DNA from: Thalassovita sp.
GTDB taxonomy: Bacteria; Pseudomonadota; Alphaproteobacteria; Rhodobacterales; Rhodobacteraceae
Assembly (NCBI GenBank): GCA_029212905.1
Contig: JARGPB010000007.1
Span: 130,759 to 194,758, forward strand
Reading direction: 5' to 3'
Length of the DNA stretch: 64,000 nucleotides
Part shown: one piece after another, positions 9,586 to 18,438 of the stretch
Position numbering within the stretch: position 1 is the first letter of the stretch
How the letters are laid out: each line of letters starts with the position of its first letter
Notes under the pieces: generated by a model
Seen by the model: only the letters and a program-made list of their open reading frames with translations
Database searches by the model: none
What the model was told of the DNA's origin: nothing
Made by a program: the position numbers and the translations under genes

Positions 9586-10940
9586 TAACCTGCCCCTTTA
9601 TCCCGCTTTTCTTTCTGTTTCTTTAGAATATCGAACAATTTTACGGCCAGTCCCGGTTTGTTCACCTGTTTGGCGCGGGCGATGGCCAAGGCCTCGGCTG
9701 GGACGTCGGACGTGATGATAGACCCGCTGGCCGTCATCGCATCTCGTCCGACTGTGACCGGGGCAACAAGCATTGTATTCGACCCGATAAAGGCCCGCGG
9801 GCCAATTTCTGTGTGGTGCTTCATCACGCCATCATAGTTACACACGATCGTGCCGGCGCCAATATTGGCCGCTGCACCCACATGGGCATCGCCGACATAG
9901 CTGAGGTGATTGATCTTGGCGCCTTCGTCGATGATGGCGTTTTTGACCTCAACGAAGTTGCCGATGCGAACATCCTCGGCCAGTTCGGCGCCGGGACGCA
10001 GGCGGGCAAAGGGACCAACATTGGCGCGCTGGCTGATATGGCACCCTTCAAAATGGCTGAAGGCACGAATGCGCGCATGGGATTCAACGGTGACTTCGGG
10101 GCCGAAAAACACGTTGGGTTCGATGATTGTGTCGCGCCCGATCACGGTGTCATGCGACACGAATACGGTTTCCGGCGCGATGAGGGTAACACCGTCCTCC
10201 ATCAGTTCGGCACGGGCGCGGGCCTGAAAGGCTGCTTCTGCGGCGGCAAGTTCCGCGCGTGAATTCACGCCCAGAGTTTCACTTTCGTCACAGACCACAG
10301 CAGTTGCGGACAGGCCACGCGCACGGGCCAGAGCGACAATATCGGTCAGATAGTATTCGCCCGCAGCATTGTTGTTGCCCACATCGTCGATCAGTGAAAA
10401 TAGCGTGTCCGAATTGGCGCAAACAACGCCAGAATTACAGAGGGTTATGGCGCGCTCTTTGTCCGTTGCATCTTTGAATTCGACGATGCGCTCCAGCGCG
10501 TCGCCGTTCATGACCAAGCGGCCATAGCGACCGGGGTCTGTGGCTTCGAAGCCCAGGATCACGACGTCATGATCCGCGCGGGCTTTGGTCATGGATTCCA
10601 GCGTTTCGGGGCGAATAAAAGGCGTGTCGCCATAGAGGACGATGGCATCCCCGGCAAATCCCTCGAGTGCGGGACGGGCCTGTGCGACGGCGTGTGCCGT
10701 GCCTTTTTGCTCGGCTTGAAGCGCAAAGAGCGTATCCTCGTCCCAATCTCGGGCGGCTTTCTCGACCAGATCAGATCCGTGGCCGGTGACGATGACCGTG
10801 CGTTCCGGCGTCAAAGAGGCGCCGGACTTCATCGCGTGCACGACCATGGGCGCACCGGCGATTTGGTGCAGAACCTTGGGCAGGTCCGAATTCATGCGGG
10901 TCCCCATTCCTGCCGCGAGGATGATCAGTGCGGTGCTCAT
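9585..10940 (-). CDS. glmU: bifunctional GlcNAc-1-P uridyltransferase / GlcN-1-P acetyltransferase
   Basis: Catalyses the last two steps to UDP-GlcNAc. The N-terminal nucleotidyltransferase domain has LAAGMGTRM at 8-16 and Lys22; the C-terminal half shows hexapeptide repeats of a left-handed beta helix (INHLSYVGDAHVGAAANIGAGTI) with the acetyl-CoA-site pattern. I choose ATG at 10940 (451 residues) because LAAGMGTR then falls at the usual place; an upstream in-frame extension to 11000 lacks family similarity. First gene of glmU-glmS-alkD, divergent from gph with about 135 bases between them that should hold both promoters. Confidence 0.96.
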   Translation of the reverse strand: MSTALIILAAGMGTRMNSDLPKVLHQIAGAPMVVHAMKSGASLTPERTVIVTGHGSDLVEKAARDWDEDTLFALQAEQKGTAHAVAQARPALEGFAGDAIVLYGDTPFIRPETLESMTKARADHDVVILGFEATDPGRYGRLVMNGDALERIVEFKDATDKERAITLCNSGVVCANSDTLFSLIDDVGNNNAAGEYYLTDIVALARARGLSATAVVCDESETLGVNSRAELAAAEAAFQARARAELMEDGVTLIAPETVFVSHDTVIGRDTIIEPNVFFGPEVTVESHARIRAFSHFEGCHISQRANVGPFARLRPGAELAEDVRIGNFVEVKNAIIDEGAKINHLSYVGDAHVGAAANIGAGTIVCNYDGVMKHHTEIGPRAFIGSNTMLVAPVTVGRDAMTASGSIITSDVPAEALAIARAKQVNKPGLAVKLFDILKKQKEKRDKGAG

Positions 10941-11075
10941 GCCATGTCTCTTGTTGTTTTTGCCTTTGGGTCGTTTTATCCGCTTGGGGGCAGGGCGCAA
11001 GGCCGCAACGCTTCACTTGTGATTGCGGCATGTGACAAAGCTGCGCGAAAAGGCGCTGAACAGGGTGGGCAAGTG

Positions 11076-11756
11076 ATGAAAACGGTGATTTTCGATCTGG
11101 ATGGGACGCTGGCCGATACCAGCGGCGATCTGATCGCGGCGGCGAATGCGTGTTTCCAGCAGATGGGGGAGGGTGATGTGCTGTCGGTGGAAACGGACGC
11201 AAGTACCGCGTTCCACGGGGGACGGGCCATGCTGAAACTGGGGCTGGAGCGGCTGAACCATGCACAAATCGAGGCCGAGATCGCGCGTTGGTATCCCGTC
11301 CTGCTGGAGTCTTACGGGGCGCAGATCGATAGGTACACCACGCTGTACCCTGGTGCGATGGAGGCTGTCGGTGCCCTGACAGATGCGGGGTATAAGGTGG
11401 GGATTTGCACGAACAAGCCTGAGGGTCTGGCCGAGACGCTGTTACAGCGGCTGGGTATTCGCAGGGCCTTTGGATCGATGATCGGGGCGGATACATTACT
11501 GGTGCGCAAACCGGATCCGGCGCCTTTGCGCGAGGCGGTGCTGCGCGCGGGCGGCGACCCGGCGCGTTCTGTGCTGATCGGCGATACGGTGACGGATCGC
11601 AAAACCGCCGCCGCGATGGGGGTGCCTTGCGTGCTGGTCACGTTCGGGCCGGATGGGCGCGCTGTCGAGGCGTTGCAGCCCGAAGCCCTGCTGGATCATT
11701 ACTCAGAGCTGCCGGAGGTGGTCGCACGGTTGCTGGGCCGGGTTGACCTTGTTTGA
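11076..11756 (+). CDS. gph: HAD-family phosphoglycolate phosphatase-like hydrolase
   Basis: HAD-superfamily phosphatase of 226 residues: motif I FDLDGTLADTS at 5-15, a cap domain, CTNKPEG (motif II Thr region), Lys in VRKPDPAPL, and motif IV IGDTVTDRKTAA. The pattern matches phosphoglycolate phosphatases, which remove 2-phosphoglycolate, but HAD substrate ranges are hard to assign. ATG at 11076 is chosen because it places DLDGT at the N-terminus; the open frame extends upstream without similarity. The following aminotransferase starts 22 bases after the stop, suggesting a two-gene unit. Confidence 0.82.
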   Translation: MKTVIFDLDGTLADTSGDLIAAANACFQQMGEGDVLSVETDASTAFHGGRAMLKLGLERLNHAQIEAEIARWYPVLLESYGAQIDRYTTLYPGAMEAVGALTDAGYKVGICTNKPEGLAETLLQRLGIRRAFGSMIGADTLLVRKPDPAPLREAVLRAGGDPARSVLIGDTVTDRKTAAAMGVPCVLVTFGPDGRAVEALQPEALLDHYSELPEVVARLLGRVDLV

Positions 11757-11778
11757 TCGCAGGGTCAGAACTTGAACC

Positions 11779-12972
11779 ATGACCGAGATATTCACAGGCA
11801 CATTCACCCAACAAGAACCGATCCCCGAAGAGGGGATCGAAGCCGCATTGCGCGTTATGCGCTCGGGGCGGTTGCATCGCTATAATACCGTGGGCGACGA
11901 GGCCGGAGAGGCCGCTTTGTTGGAGCAAGAATTCGCTGCAGCGATGGGGTCGCAATTCGCGTTGGCCGTGGCCTCGGGGGGGTATGCGCTGGCTTGCGCT
12001 TTGCGGGCTGTCGGAGTCCAGCCGGGGGATCGGGTGTTGACCAACGCGTTTACGTTGGCACCAGTGCCGGGCGCGATTGCCTCGGTCGGGGCGGTGCCGA
12101 TGTTTGTGGGCGTGACCGAGTCGCTGGTGATCGACCTGGACGATCTGGCGGCCAAGGCCGATTTGGCTGATGTGTTGATGCTGAGCCATATGCGGGGACA
12201 TCTGTGTGATATGGATCGGTTGCTGGAGATCTGTCGCGCCGCCGGTGTGCAGGTGATCGAGGATTGCGCCCATACGATGGGCGCGCGCTGGCGCGGGCGG
12301 ATGTCGGGTACGGATGGGATCATTGGGTGTTTCTCGACCCAGACCTATAAGCATATGAATTCGGGCGAAGGCGGGTTGTTGATCACAGATGACGCAGATG
12401 TCATGGCGCGGGCAGTGATGCTGTCGGGCTCTTACATGCTGTATGAACGGCACCTGGCCGCCCCGGCGCCCGATGTGTTTGAGCAAATCAAATATGAGAC
12501 TCCAAATGTGTCCGGCCGTATGGACAATTTGCGGGCGGCGATCCTGCGTCCTCAATTACGCGGCCTGGACCGGCAATGTACACGGTGGAACGAGCGGTAC
12601 CATGTGGTCGAGGACGGGCTTCGGGACACGCCAGGCCTGACGATGGTGGAGCGTCCAGAGGACGAGGCCTATGTGGGGAGCTCGATTCAGTTTTTGCTAT
12701 TGGATTGGACCGAAGAGGCGATCGACGTGGTGTTGAAACGCTGTGCTGCGCGCGGGGTGGAGTTGAAGTGGTTCGGCGGGGCCGAGCCGAGCGGTTTTAC
12801 CAGTCGCTATGACAGTTGGCGCTATGTTGATTCTGCGCGAATGGCGGCGACAGATCGGGTGCTGAAAGGCATTCTGGATATGCGATTGCCGCTGACGTTC
12901 TCGGTCGAGGATTGTGCGTTGTTGGCGCGGATTATCAAGGCCGAGGTCAGCGCTGTCTGGCAGTCCTGTTAA
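11779..12972 (+). CDS. DegT/DnrJ/EryC1/StrS-family PLP aminotransferase
   Basis: PLP-dependent fold-I aminotransferase of the DegT/DnrJ/EryC1 (sugar aminotransferase/AHBA synthase) family, 397 residues. Key features are VASGGYAL at 64-71 (phosphate-binding loop), VIEDCAHTMGA near 159-169 with the PLP-contacting Asp, and STQTYKHMNSGEGG with the Schiff-base Lys at 191. The substrate is probably a keto-sugar nucleotide or another carbonyl compound; the gene stands alone with gph, without sugar-nucleotide genes, so this cannot be narrowed. Downstream lies a GC-rich stretch with small hairpins before the convergent creA gene. Confidence 0.88.
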   Translation: MTEIFTGTFTQQEPIPEEGIEAALRVMRSGRLHRYNTVGDEAGEAALLEQEFAAAMGSQFALAVASGGYALACALRAVGVQPGDRVLTNAFTLAPVPGAIASVGAVPMFVGVTESLVIDLDDLAAKADLADVLMLSHMRGHLCDMDRLLEICRAAGVQVIEDCAHTMGARWRGRMSGTDGIIGCFSTQTYKHMNSGEGGLLITDDADVMARAVMLSGSYMLYERHLAAPAPDVFEQIKYETPNVSGRMDNLRAAILRPQLRGLDRQCTRWNERYHVVEDGLRDTPGLTMVERPEDEAYVGSSIQFLLLDWTEEAIDVVLKRCAARGVELKWFGGAEPSGFTSRYDSWRYVDSARMAATDRVLKGILDMRLPLTFSVEDCALLARIIKAEVSAVWQSC

Positions 12973-13069
12973 GCGGAGCGCCTGCGGCGCGCTGGATGTC
13001 TCGGCCTTGCGGCCTCGGGTGGGTGCGTGACGCAATCAGATGCGCACAAAACCAGCGCGGCGCGGGGTG

Positions 13070-13534
13070 TTAGTTTTGCGGTTGCGTGGCGTTGAAAAGC
13101 GGGACTGTGGAGATCGACACCTTAGCAGAGCCCTCTGCAAGTTCCGTGGCGTGAGCGACATAGACCAGCGTTTGGTTGGTCTCATCCCAAATGCGTTTGA
13201 CGCGGAGTTTTTTCAGAATGATTGAGCGCGAGGTGGTGAAGACATTTTCACCGTTTTGATCTTTGTCGATGTCCCCAATTGTGATGGGGCCGGTTTGGCG
13301 GCAGGCGATAGAGGCATTCGAAGGGTCTTCGAACCAGTTGCCTTGGGACAGCCGATCCAGAAGGCCGCGTTCGAAATAGGCAATATGGCAGGTAACGCCT
13401 TTGACCTTGGGGTCATGGATGGCCTCGATCACGATGTCATTGCCAGTCCAATCGACGCCGATTTCTCCGATTTGGTCGGCGGCAAGCGGGGCTGCGGTCA
13501 GAAATAGGGCGGCAGAAAAGGCAAGAAAACGCAT
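13070..13534 (-). CDS. creA: CreA family periplasmic protein
   Basis: A 154-residue secreted protein: signal peptide with hydrophobic core and probable cleavage after ...PLAA19, then a mature domain containing DPKVKGVTCHIAYFERG and IACRQTGPI, the hallmark pattern of the CreA family (DUF1131-like). Two Cys (in VTCHI and IACRQ) could form a disulfide in the periplasm. The biochemical role of CreA is not established. The gene is divergent from the leucine operon, with about 145 bases between the two starts. Confidence 0.85.
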   Translation of the reverse strand: MRFLAFSAALFLTAAPLAADQIGEIGVDWTGNDIVIEAIHDPKVKGVTCHIAYFERGLLDRLSQGNWFEDPSNASIACRQTGPITIGDIDKDQNGENVFTTSRSIILKKLRVKRIWDETNQTLVYVAHATELAEGSAKVSISTVPLFNATQPQN

Positions 13535-13635
13535 CTGAAAAGTCCTGATTGGTGGTGTTGATCATTAGATGGGAGCCCATGCACAAATTGCCAGAGGCAT
13601 CATTTCGGTTGACGCGACTCGGGGGGATGTGCTTT

Positions 13636-13657
13636 TTAATGAACAGTCGTTCAATAA
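13636..13657. promoter_or_regulatory. operator-like inverted repeat before the leucine operon
   Basis: Half-sites TTAATGAAC and GTTCAATAA flank a 4-base spacer; the arms match at 8 of 9 positions. It lies 23 bases upstream of the isovaleryl-CoA dehydrogenase start, next to a TTGACG hexamer at 13609-13614 that could be a -35 element. The size and symmetry fit a TetR-type repressor site, as used for acyl-CoA-responsive control of branched-chain or fatty-acid degradation. No regulator gene is visible nearby, so the protein is unknown. Confidence 0.5.
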
Positions 13658-13679
13658 ATGGAAGTGGAGGAGCTGGTCC

Positions 13680-14843
13680 ATGTTCAATGCGGTGATGAGT
13701 TTCGATCTGGGTGAGGACGTGAATGCGCTGCGCGAAATGGTGCATCGTTGGGCGCAAGAGCGCGTGCGTCCGATTGCGGCCGACGTCGATTTGAAAAATG
13801 AGTTCCCCAACGAGCTGTGGGAAGAAATGGGCGAGCTGGGTCTGCTGGGTGTGACAACGCCCGAGGAATACGGTGGCGCCGGAATGTCCTATCTGGCTCA
13901 TGTGATCGTGGTTGAGGAAATCGCGCGGGCCTCGGCCTCGGTTTCATTGTCTTATGGTGCGCATTCGAACCTATGTGTGAACCAAATCAAGCTGAACGGC
14001 ACCCATGAGCAGAAGATGAAATACCTGCCTGGGCTGATCTCGGGCAAAAATGTGGGCGCTTTGGCGATGTCCGAGCCCTCTGCCGGGTCCGACGTGGTAT
14101 CGATGAAGCTGAAGGCCGAAAAGCGCAACGGATACTATGTGCTGAACGGCAACAAATACTGGATCACAAACGGGCCGGACGCGGACACTTTGGTTGTCTA
14201 CGCCAAGACCGACCCCGAGGCCGGATCGCGCGGGATCACCGCCTTCATCGTCGAAAAGTCGATGAAAGGGTTCAGCACGTCCAAGCATTTCGACAAGCTG
14301 GGCATGCGCGGGTCCAATACCGCCGAGCTGATCTTTGACAATGTCGAAGTGCCGTTCGAAAACGTGCTGGGCGAGGAAGGCCGCGGTGTGCGGGTTCTGA
14401 TGTCCGGTCTGGATTATGAACGTGTGGTTCTGGCCGGGATTGGTACAGGCATCATGGCGGGATGTCTGGACGAGGTCATGCCCTACATGGTCGAACGCAA
14501 GCAATTCGGCCAGCCGATTGGCAGCTTTCAACTGATGCAGGGTAAGCTGGCGGATATGTATACCAAGATGAACTCGGCTCGCGCCTATGTCTACGAGGTC
14601 GCGCGCGCGTGTGATCGCGGAGAGGTAACGCGTCAGGATGCGGCGGCGTGTTGTCTGTATGCCTCCGAAGAGGCGATGGTGGTCGCGCATCAGGCGGTGC
14701 AGGCCTTTGGGGGCGCGGGCTATCTGTCCGACAATCCCGTGGGCCGTATTTTCCGGGATGCCAAGCTGATGGAGATCGGGGCAGGGACCTCGGAAATCCG
14801 ACGGATGCTTGTCGGTCGCGAGATGATGGCGGCGATGAGCTGA
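13680..14843 (+). CDS. ivd: isovaleryl-CoA dehydrogenase
   Basis: FAD-dependent acyl-CoA dehydrogenase (387 residues) that oxidises isovaleryl-CoA to 3-methylcrotonyl-CoA in leucine breakdown. Acyl-CoA dehydrogenase signatures are [12 protein letters not shown] and the C-terminal QAFGGAGYL...[17 protein letters not shown]. The catalytic Glu is in [10 protein letters not shown] (E247), the position used by isovaleryl-CoA dehydrogenases rather than the C-terminal Glu of most family members. ATG at 13680 follows GTGGAGGAG; an earlier in-frame ATG at 13569 would cross the operator-like repeat and is rejected. First gene of the liu-type operon; electrons would go to ETF. The context with mccA/mccB strongly supports the substrate. 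Confidence 0.95.
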   Translation: MFNAVMSFDLGEDVNALREMVHRWAQERVRPIAADVDLKNEFPNELWEEMGELGLLGVTTPEEYGGAGMSYLAHVIVVEEIARASASVSLSYGAHSNLCVNQIKLNGTHEQKMKYLPGLISGKNVGALAMSEPSAGSDVVSMKLKAEKRNGYYVLNGNKYWITNGPDADTLVVYAKTDPEAGSRGITAFIVEKSMKGFSTSKHFDKLGMRGSNTAELIFDNVEVPFENVLGEEGRGVRVLMSGLDYERVVLAGIGTGIMAGCLDEVMPYMVERKQFGQPIGSFQLMQGKLADMYTKMNSARAYVYEVARACDRGEVTRQDAAACCLYASEEAMVVAHQAVQAFGGAGYLSDNPVGRIFRDAKLMEIGAGTSEIRRMLVGREMMAAMS

Positions 14844-14845
14844 TC

Positions 14846-16810
14846 ATGCTGTCCGGGGGGGAGAGCTATGCTATGCTGGCCGAGGATTTCCAATGGGAGA
14901 TCCCGGTGCAGCTGAACATGGCGCGCCATGTCTGCGATGACTGGGCGGCACATGATCCTGACAGGGTGGCGATCATCGACATGACGGGCGCGGCGCGGCG
15001 TGATGTAAGCTATGGCGCGCTGCGGCAAATGGCTGACACTCTGGCGGCAGAGCTGGTGGCGCATGGGGTCCAGCACGGCGATCGCATTGGGGTGTTGCGT
15101 TCACAATCCCCCTGGACGGCGGCGGCACATATCGCCTGCTGGAAATTGGGCGCGATCTCGATCCCGTTGTTTAAACTCTTTGGCACCGAGGCGTTGATTT
15201 CACGGCTAGAGGATGCTGGCGTGGCCTGGGTGATTTCCGATCCGGCTGGCACCGAAGGTTTGACCGAGTGGTTAAAGGGGGACGGGCGCGGGCAGATCGT
15301 TCCCGAAACTCTGCTTTTGTCAGAGCAACCGTTCCAGCCGGTCGAAACCGGCCCCGAGGACCCGGCGGTGCTGATTTACACCAGCGGAACAACGGGTGCA
15401 CCCAAAGGCGCCCTGCATGGGCATCGCGTGTTGATCGGGCATTTGCCGGGGGTTGAGCTGAGCCATGATTTCCTGGGTCAGGACGGCGATGTTCTGTGGA
15501 CACCCGCGGATTGGGCCTGGATCGGTGGGCTGTTTGATGTGCTGATGCCGGGCTTGGCGCTGGGTGTGCCGGTGGTGGCGGCCCGGATGGATAAATTCAC
15601 CGTATCGGAATGTCAGCGCATCGTGGCCGAGGCCGACGTGCGCAACGTGTTTTTCCCACCGACTGCTCTACGGATGCTCAAGGCCGAGGGCGCGGTCATC
15701 ACGGGGCTGCGCTCGGTTGCGTCGGGGGGCGAACCTTTGGGCGCCGAGATGCTGGCCTGGGGGCAGGTGGCGTTTGGTGTGACGATCAATGAATTCTACG
15801 GCCAGACGGAATGCAACATGGTTGCCACTTCTTGCGGGGCTTTGTTTGCGGTGCAGCCTGGGTGTATCGGGCGACCTGTGCCGGGGTTTAAGATCGCTGT
15901 GCTGGACCCTGAGGGCCAACCCACCCAAGGCGAGGGCGACGTGGCGATTGCAAAAGGCGCGGCCAGCATGATGCTGCGCTATTGGAACCGCCCCGATGCC
16001 ACGGCCGAGAAATTCCTTGGTGACTGGATGCTGACCGGAGATCGCGGCATATGGGTGCAGGACTATCTGCGCTTTGTTGGCCGCGAGGACGATGTGATTA
16101 CCAGCGCGGGCTATCGCATTGGCCCGTCCGAGATCGAGGATTGCCTGCTGCGCCACCCGGCGGTCGCCACGGTTGGGGTGATCGGCAAACCCGACCCGCT
16201 ACGTACCGAGATTGTGAAAGCCTATGTGGTGCTCAAAGAGGGGCACGCGCCCTCGGAGCAGCTGGCCGCTGAATTGCAGGATTTCGTCAAGAAACGGGTC
16301 GCGCGACATGCTTATCCGCGCGAGATCGGGTTTCTGGACACGTTGCCGATGACCGTGACCGGCAAAGTCATCCGCAAAGAGCTCAAGGCGCAGGCCATGA
16401 CCGAAGCAGGCCATGACCGAAGAGGTGCGCGCATGATCCGGTCCGGCCGATATTGCTGTCCGAACTGCCAGGCGCCGCAGGGTTGGTTTGCGCTGCATTC
16501 CACCTTTCGTGGTGGGGTCAAGCGGACGCGGTTCAATGACTTCGTGACCTGTCCCGGCTGCGATGCGCGGCTGGTGCTTCGGGCGCGCTCGACTGGGCCG
16601 GGCCTGCTGATCTGGCAGATCTTTTTGCCTGCCTTTTTGGGGGTGATTTTCCTGGCTGGTGCCCCGCTGGCCCTGTCCTTTGTCCCACCCGAGCAGGGGC
16701 TGATCCCCGCCGCGGTGGTACTGTTCTTATTCCTGGTCGTCTTTGGCGTGGTCTTCAGTCTGCTGAGATCACGGATGGAACGGCTCATTTTTCAGGTGGA
16801 GGCCCTATGA
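14846..16810 (+). CDS. acyl-CoA ligase fused to a zinc-ribbon membrane domain
   Basis: Residues 1 to about 517 form a complete AMP-binding acyl-CoA synthetase: [11 protein letters not shown] at 178-188, FYGQTECN near 320, LTGDRG, and the C-terminal catalytic Lys in GKVIRKEL (K507). Within a leucine-degradation operon it may activate acetoacetate or a branched/short acyl acid; the exact acid is unknown. From about residue 518 the frame continues through [12 protein letters not shown] into a zinc ribbon (two CxxC pairs) and two membrane segments, which normally would be a separate small protein. The join coincides with an exact 16-bp tandem duplication (16391-16422). Removing one copy restores a stop codon in an ATGA overlap with the small gene, so the fusion looks recent. 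The ATG at 14846 lies 2 bases after the ivd stop. Confidence 0.85.
   Translation: MLSGGESYAMLAEDFQWEIPVQLNMARHVCDDWAAHDPDRVAIIDMTGAARRDVSYGALRQMADTLAAELVAHGVQHGDRIGVLRSQSPWTAAAHIACWKLGAISIPLFKLFGTEALISRLEDAGVAWVISDPAGTEGLTEWLKGDGRGQIVPETLLLSEQPFQPVETGPEDPAVLIYTSGTTGAPKGALHGHRVLIGHLPGVELSHDFLGQDGDVLWTPADWAWIGGLFDVLMPGLALGVPVVAARMDKFTVSECQRIVAEADVRNVFFPPTALRMLKAEGAVITGLRSVASGGEPLGAEMLAWGQVAFGVTINEFYGQTECNMVATSCGALFAVQPGCIGRPVPGFKIAVLDPEGQPTQGEGDVAIAKGAASMMLRYWNRPDATAEKFLGDWMLTGDRGIWVQDYLRFVGREDDVITSAGYRIGPSEIEDCLLRHPAVATVGVIGKPDPLRTEIVKAYVVLKEGHAPSEQLAAELQDFVKKRVARHAYPREIGFLDTLPMTVTGKVIRKELKAQAMTEAGHDRRGARMIRSGRYCCPNCQAPQGWFALHSTFRGGVKRTRFNDFVTCPGCDARLVLRARSTGPGLLIWQIFLPAFLGVIFLAGAPLALSFVPPEQGLIPAAVVLFLFLVVFGVVFSLLRSRMERLIFQVEAL
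16391..16422 (+). repeat. exact 16-bp tandem duplication at a gene fusion point
   Basis: CAGGCCATGACCGAAG occurs twice in direct succession (16391-16406 and 16407-16422). Sixteen bases shift the frame by one. With a single copy, the ligase would end ...MTEEVRA-stop, with its TGA inside the ATGA that starts the zinc-ribbon gene at 16433. Confidence 0.95.
16433..16810 (+). CDS. zinc-ribbon, two-helix membrane protein (internal start of the fused frame)
   Basis: This is the 125-residue protein that the 3' part of the fused frame would encode from its own ATG, which still has an AGAGG element upstream and could still be used. CxxC pairs at C9/C12 and C40/C43 form a likely zinc ribbon, followed by two hydrophobic segments at about 58-82 and 91-111. 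It resembles small unnamed zinc-ribbon membrane proteins and has no recognised function. The stop overlaps the mccB start (ATGA). In the present sequence it is in frame with the ligase, so whether it is made alone, as a fusion, or both is open. Confidence 0.6.
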   Translation: MIRSGRYCCPNCQAPQGWFALHSTFRGGVKRTRFNDFVTCPGCDARLVLRARSTGPGLLIWQIFLPAFLGVIFLAGAPLALSFVPPEQGLIPAAVVLFLFLVVFGVVFSLLRSRMERLIFQVEAL

Positions 16811-18411
16811 AACTCACTTCTTCTGCCATTCCGTCTTCGGAGACGTTCAAGGCCAACGTGGCGGGCCATCTAGACGCGCTGAAGGTTGTTCAGGACGTGG
16901 CCGAGGCGGCCCGCCTGGGTGGCGGCGAGCGCTCTCGGGATCGTCACGAGGCGCGCGGTAAGATGCTGCCGCGCCGTCGGGTTCGTAACCTGCTGGACCC
17001 CGGCTCGCCCTTTCTGGAGGTCGGTGCGACAGCCGCATATGGCATGTATGATGATGCAGCCCCCAGCGCCGGTGTGATTGCCGGGGTCGGGCGCGTGCAT
17101 GGGCATGAATGCATGATCATCTGCAACGATGCCACCGTCAAAGGTGGCACCTATTACCCGATGACGGTCAAGAAACACCTGCGCGCTCAGGAAATCGCGG
17201 AACAGAACATGTTGCCGTGCATCTATCTGGTCGATAGCGGTGGCGCGAACCTGCCAAACCAGGACGAGGTCTTTCCCGACCGCGACCACTTTGGCCGTAT
17301 CTTCTTTAACCAGGCGAATATGTCGGCCAAGGGCATCCCGCAAATCGCTGTGGTGATGGGGTCGTGCACTGCGGGTGGCGCTTATGTCCCCGCCATGTCC
17401 GACGTGACGATTATCGTCAAGGAACAGGGCACGATCTTTCTGGCCGGGCCGCCTCTGGTCAAGGCTGCGACCGGCGAGGTCGTCACAGCCGAAGATCTGG
17501 GCGGCGGTGACGTGCATACCCGTCTGTCCGGTGTGGCCGATTATCTGGCCGAGGATGACGCCCATGCGCTGGCCTTGGCCCGCCGTGCCGTCAGCCACCT
17601 GAACCGTGCGAAACCGCAAACGGTGCAATGGCAATCCTCCGAGGAGCCTGCATATGACCCCGACGAGATTCTGGGCGTTGTACCGGCCGGTTTGCGTACC
17701 CCCTATGACATCCGCGAGGTGATCGCGCGCACAGTGGATGGCTCGCGGTTTGACGAATTCAAACCGCGTTTTGGCGAAACTTTGGTGACCGGATTTGCCC
17801 ATGTCAAAGGCTGCCCGGTCGGGATTGTCGCCAACAATGGCGTGCTGTTTTCAGAAGCGGCGCAAAAGGGAGCGCATTTCATCGAACTGTGCAGCCAGCG
17901 CAATATCCCGCTGGTGTTCTTGCAGAACATCACCGGCTTTATGGTGGGGCGCAAATACGAAAACGAAGGCATCGCCCGCCACGGCGCCAAGATGGTCACG
18001 GCGGTCGCCACCACCAAAGTGCCGAAAATCACCATGTTGGTCGGCGGATCGTTTGGCGCCGGCAACTACGGGATGTCCGGTCGTGCATTCTCTCCGCGGT
18101 TCCTGTGGAGCTGGCCGAACTCGCGCATCAGTGTGATGGGGGGGGAACAGGCGGCTGGCGTCTTGGCCACCGTGAAACGCGACGGGATCGAACGTCAGGG
18201 CGGCGAATGGTCCGCCGAGGATGAGGCCGAGTTCAAACGCCCCACCATCGACATGTTCGAGGAACAGAGCCATCCGCTCTATGCCTCGGCCCGGCTGTGG
18301 GATGATGGAATCGTTGATCCGCGCAAAACCCGCGACGTTCTGGCCCTGAGCCTGAGCGCCAGCCTGAATGCTCCGATCGAAGAGACGAAATTCGGCGTTT
18401 TCCGTATGTAG
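16807..18411 (+). CDS. mccB: 3-methylcrotonyl-CoA carboxylase, carboxyltransferase (beta) subunit
   Basis: Carboxyltransferase subunit (534 residues) that transfers CO2 from carboxybiotin to 3-methylcrotonyl-CoA. It has two crotonase-like halves: [23 protein letters not shown] and [13 protein letters not shown] in the N half, and the C-half [22 protein letters not shown] and [16 protein letters not shown], all characteristic of MccB/LiuB. Context with ivd, mccA, HMG-CoA lyase and the hydratase decides for methylcrotonyl-CoA over propionyl-CoA. It starts within an ATGA overlap with the preceding gene. Its partner mccA is separated by an inserted membrane-protein gene. Confidence 0.96.
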   Translation: MKLTSSAIPSSETFKANVAGHLDALKVVQDVAEAARLGGGERSRDRHEARGKMLPRRRVRNLLDPGSPFLEVGATAAYGMYDDAAPSAGVIAGVGRVHGHECMIICNDATVKGGTYYPMTVKKHLRAQEIAEQNMLPCIYLVDSGGANLPNQDEVFPDRDHFGRIFFNQANMSAKGIPQIAVVMGSCTAGGAYVPAMSDVTIIVKEQGTIFLAGPPLVKAATGEVVTAEDLGGGDVHTRLSGVADYLAEDDAHALALARRAVSHLNRAKPQTVQWQSSEEPAYDPDEILGVVPAGLRTPYDIREVIARTVDGSRFDEFKPRFGETLVTGFAHVKGCPVGIVANNGVLFSEAAQKGAHFIELCSQRNIPLVFLQNITGFMVGRKYENEGIARHGAKMVTAVATTKVPKITMLVGGSFGAGNYGMSGRAFSPRFLWSWPNSRISVMGGEQAAGVLATVKRDGIERQGGEWSAEDEAEFKRPTIDMFEEQSHPLYASARLWDDGIVDPRKTRDVLALSLSASLNAPIEETKFGVFRM

Positions 18412-18438
18412 GCTGGGCGCAGACGCAAAGGGACTGAC

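Noticed and set aside
13569..13679. An upstream start for ivd
   Set aside because: It would cover the operator-like repeat and lacks similarity; ATG at 13680 has a better ribosome-binding site.
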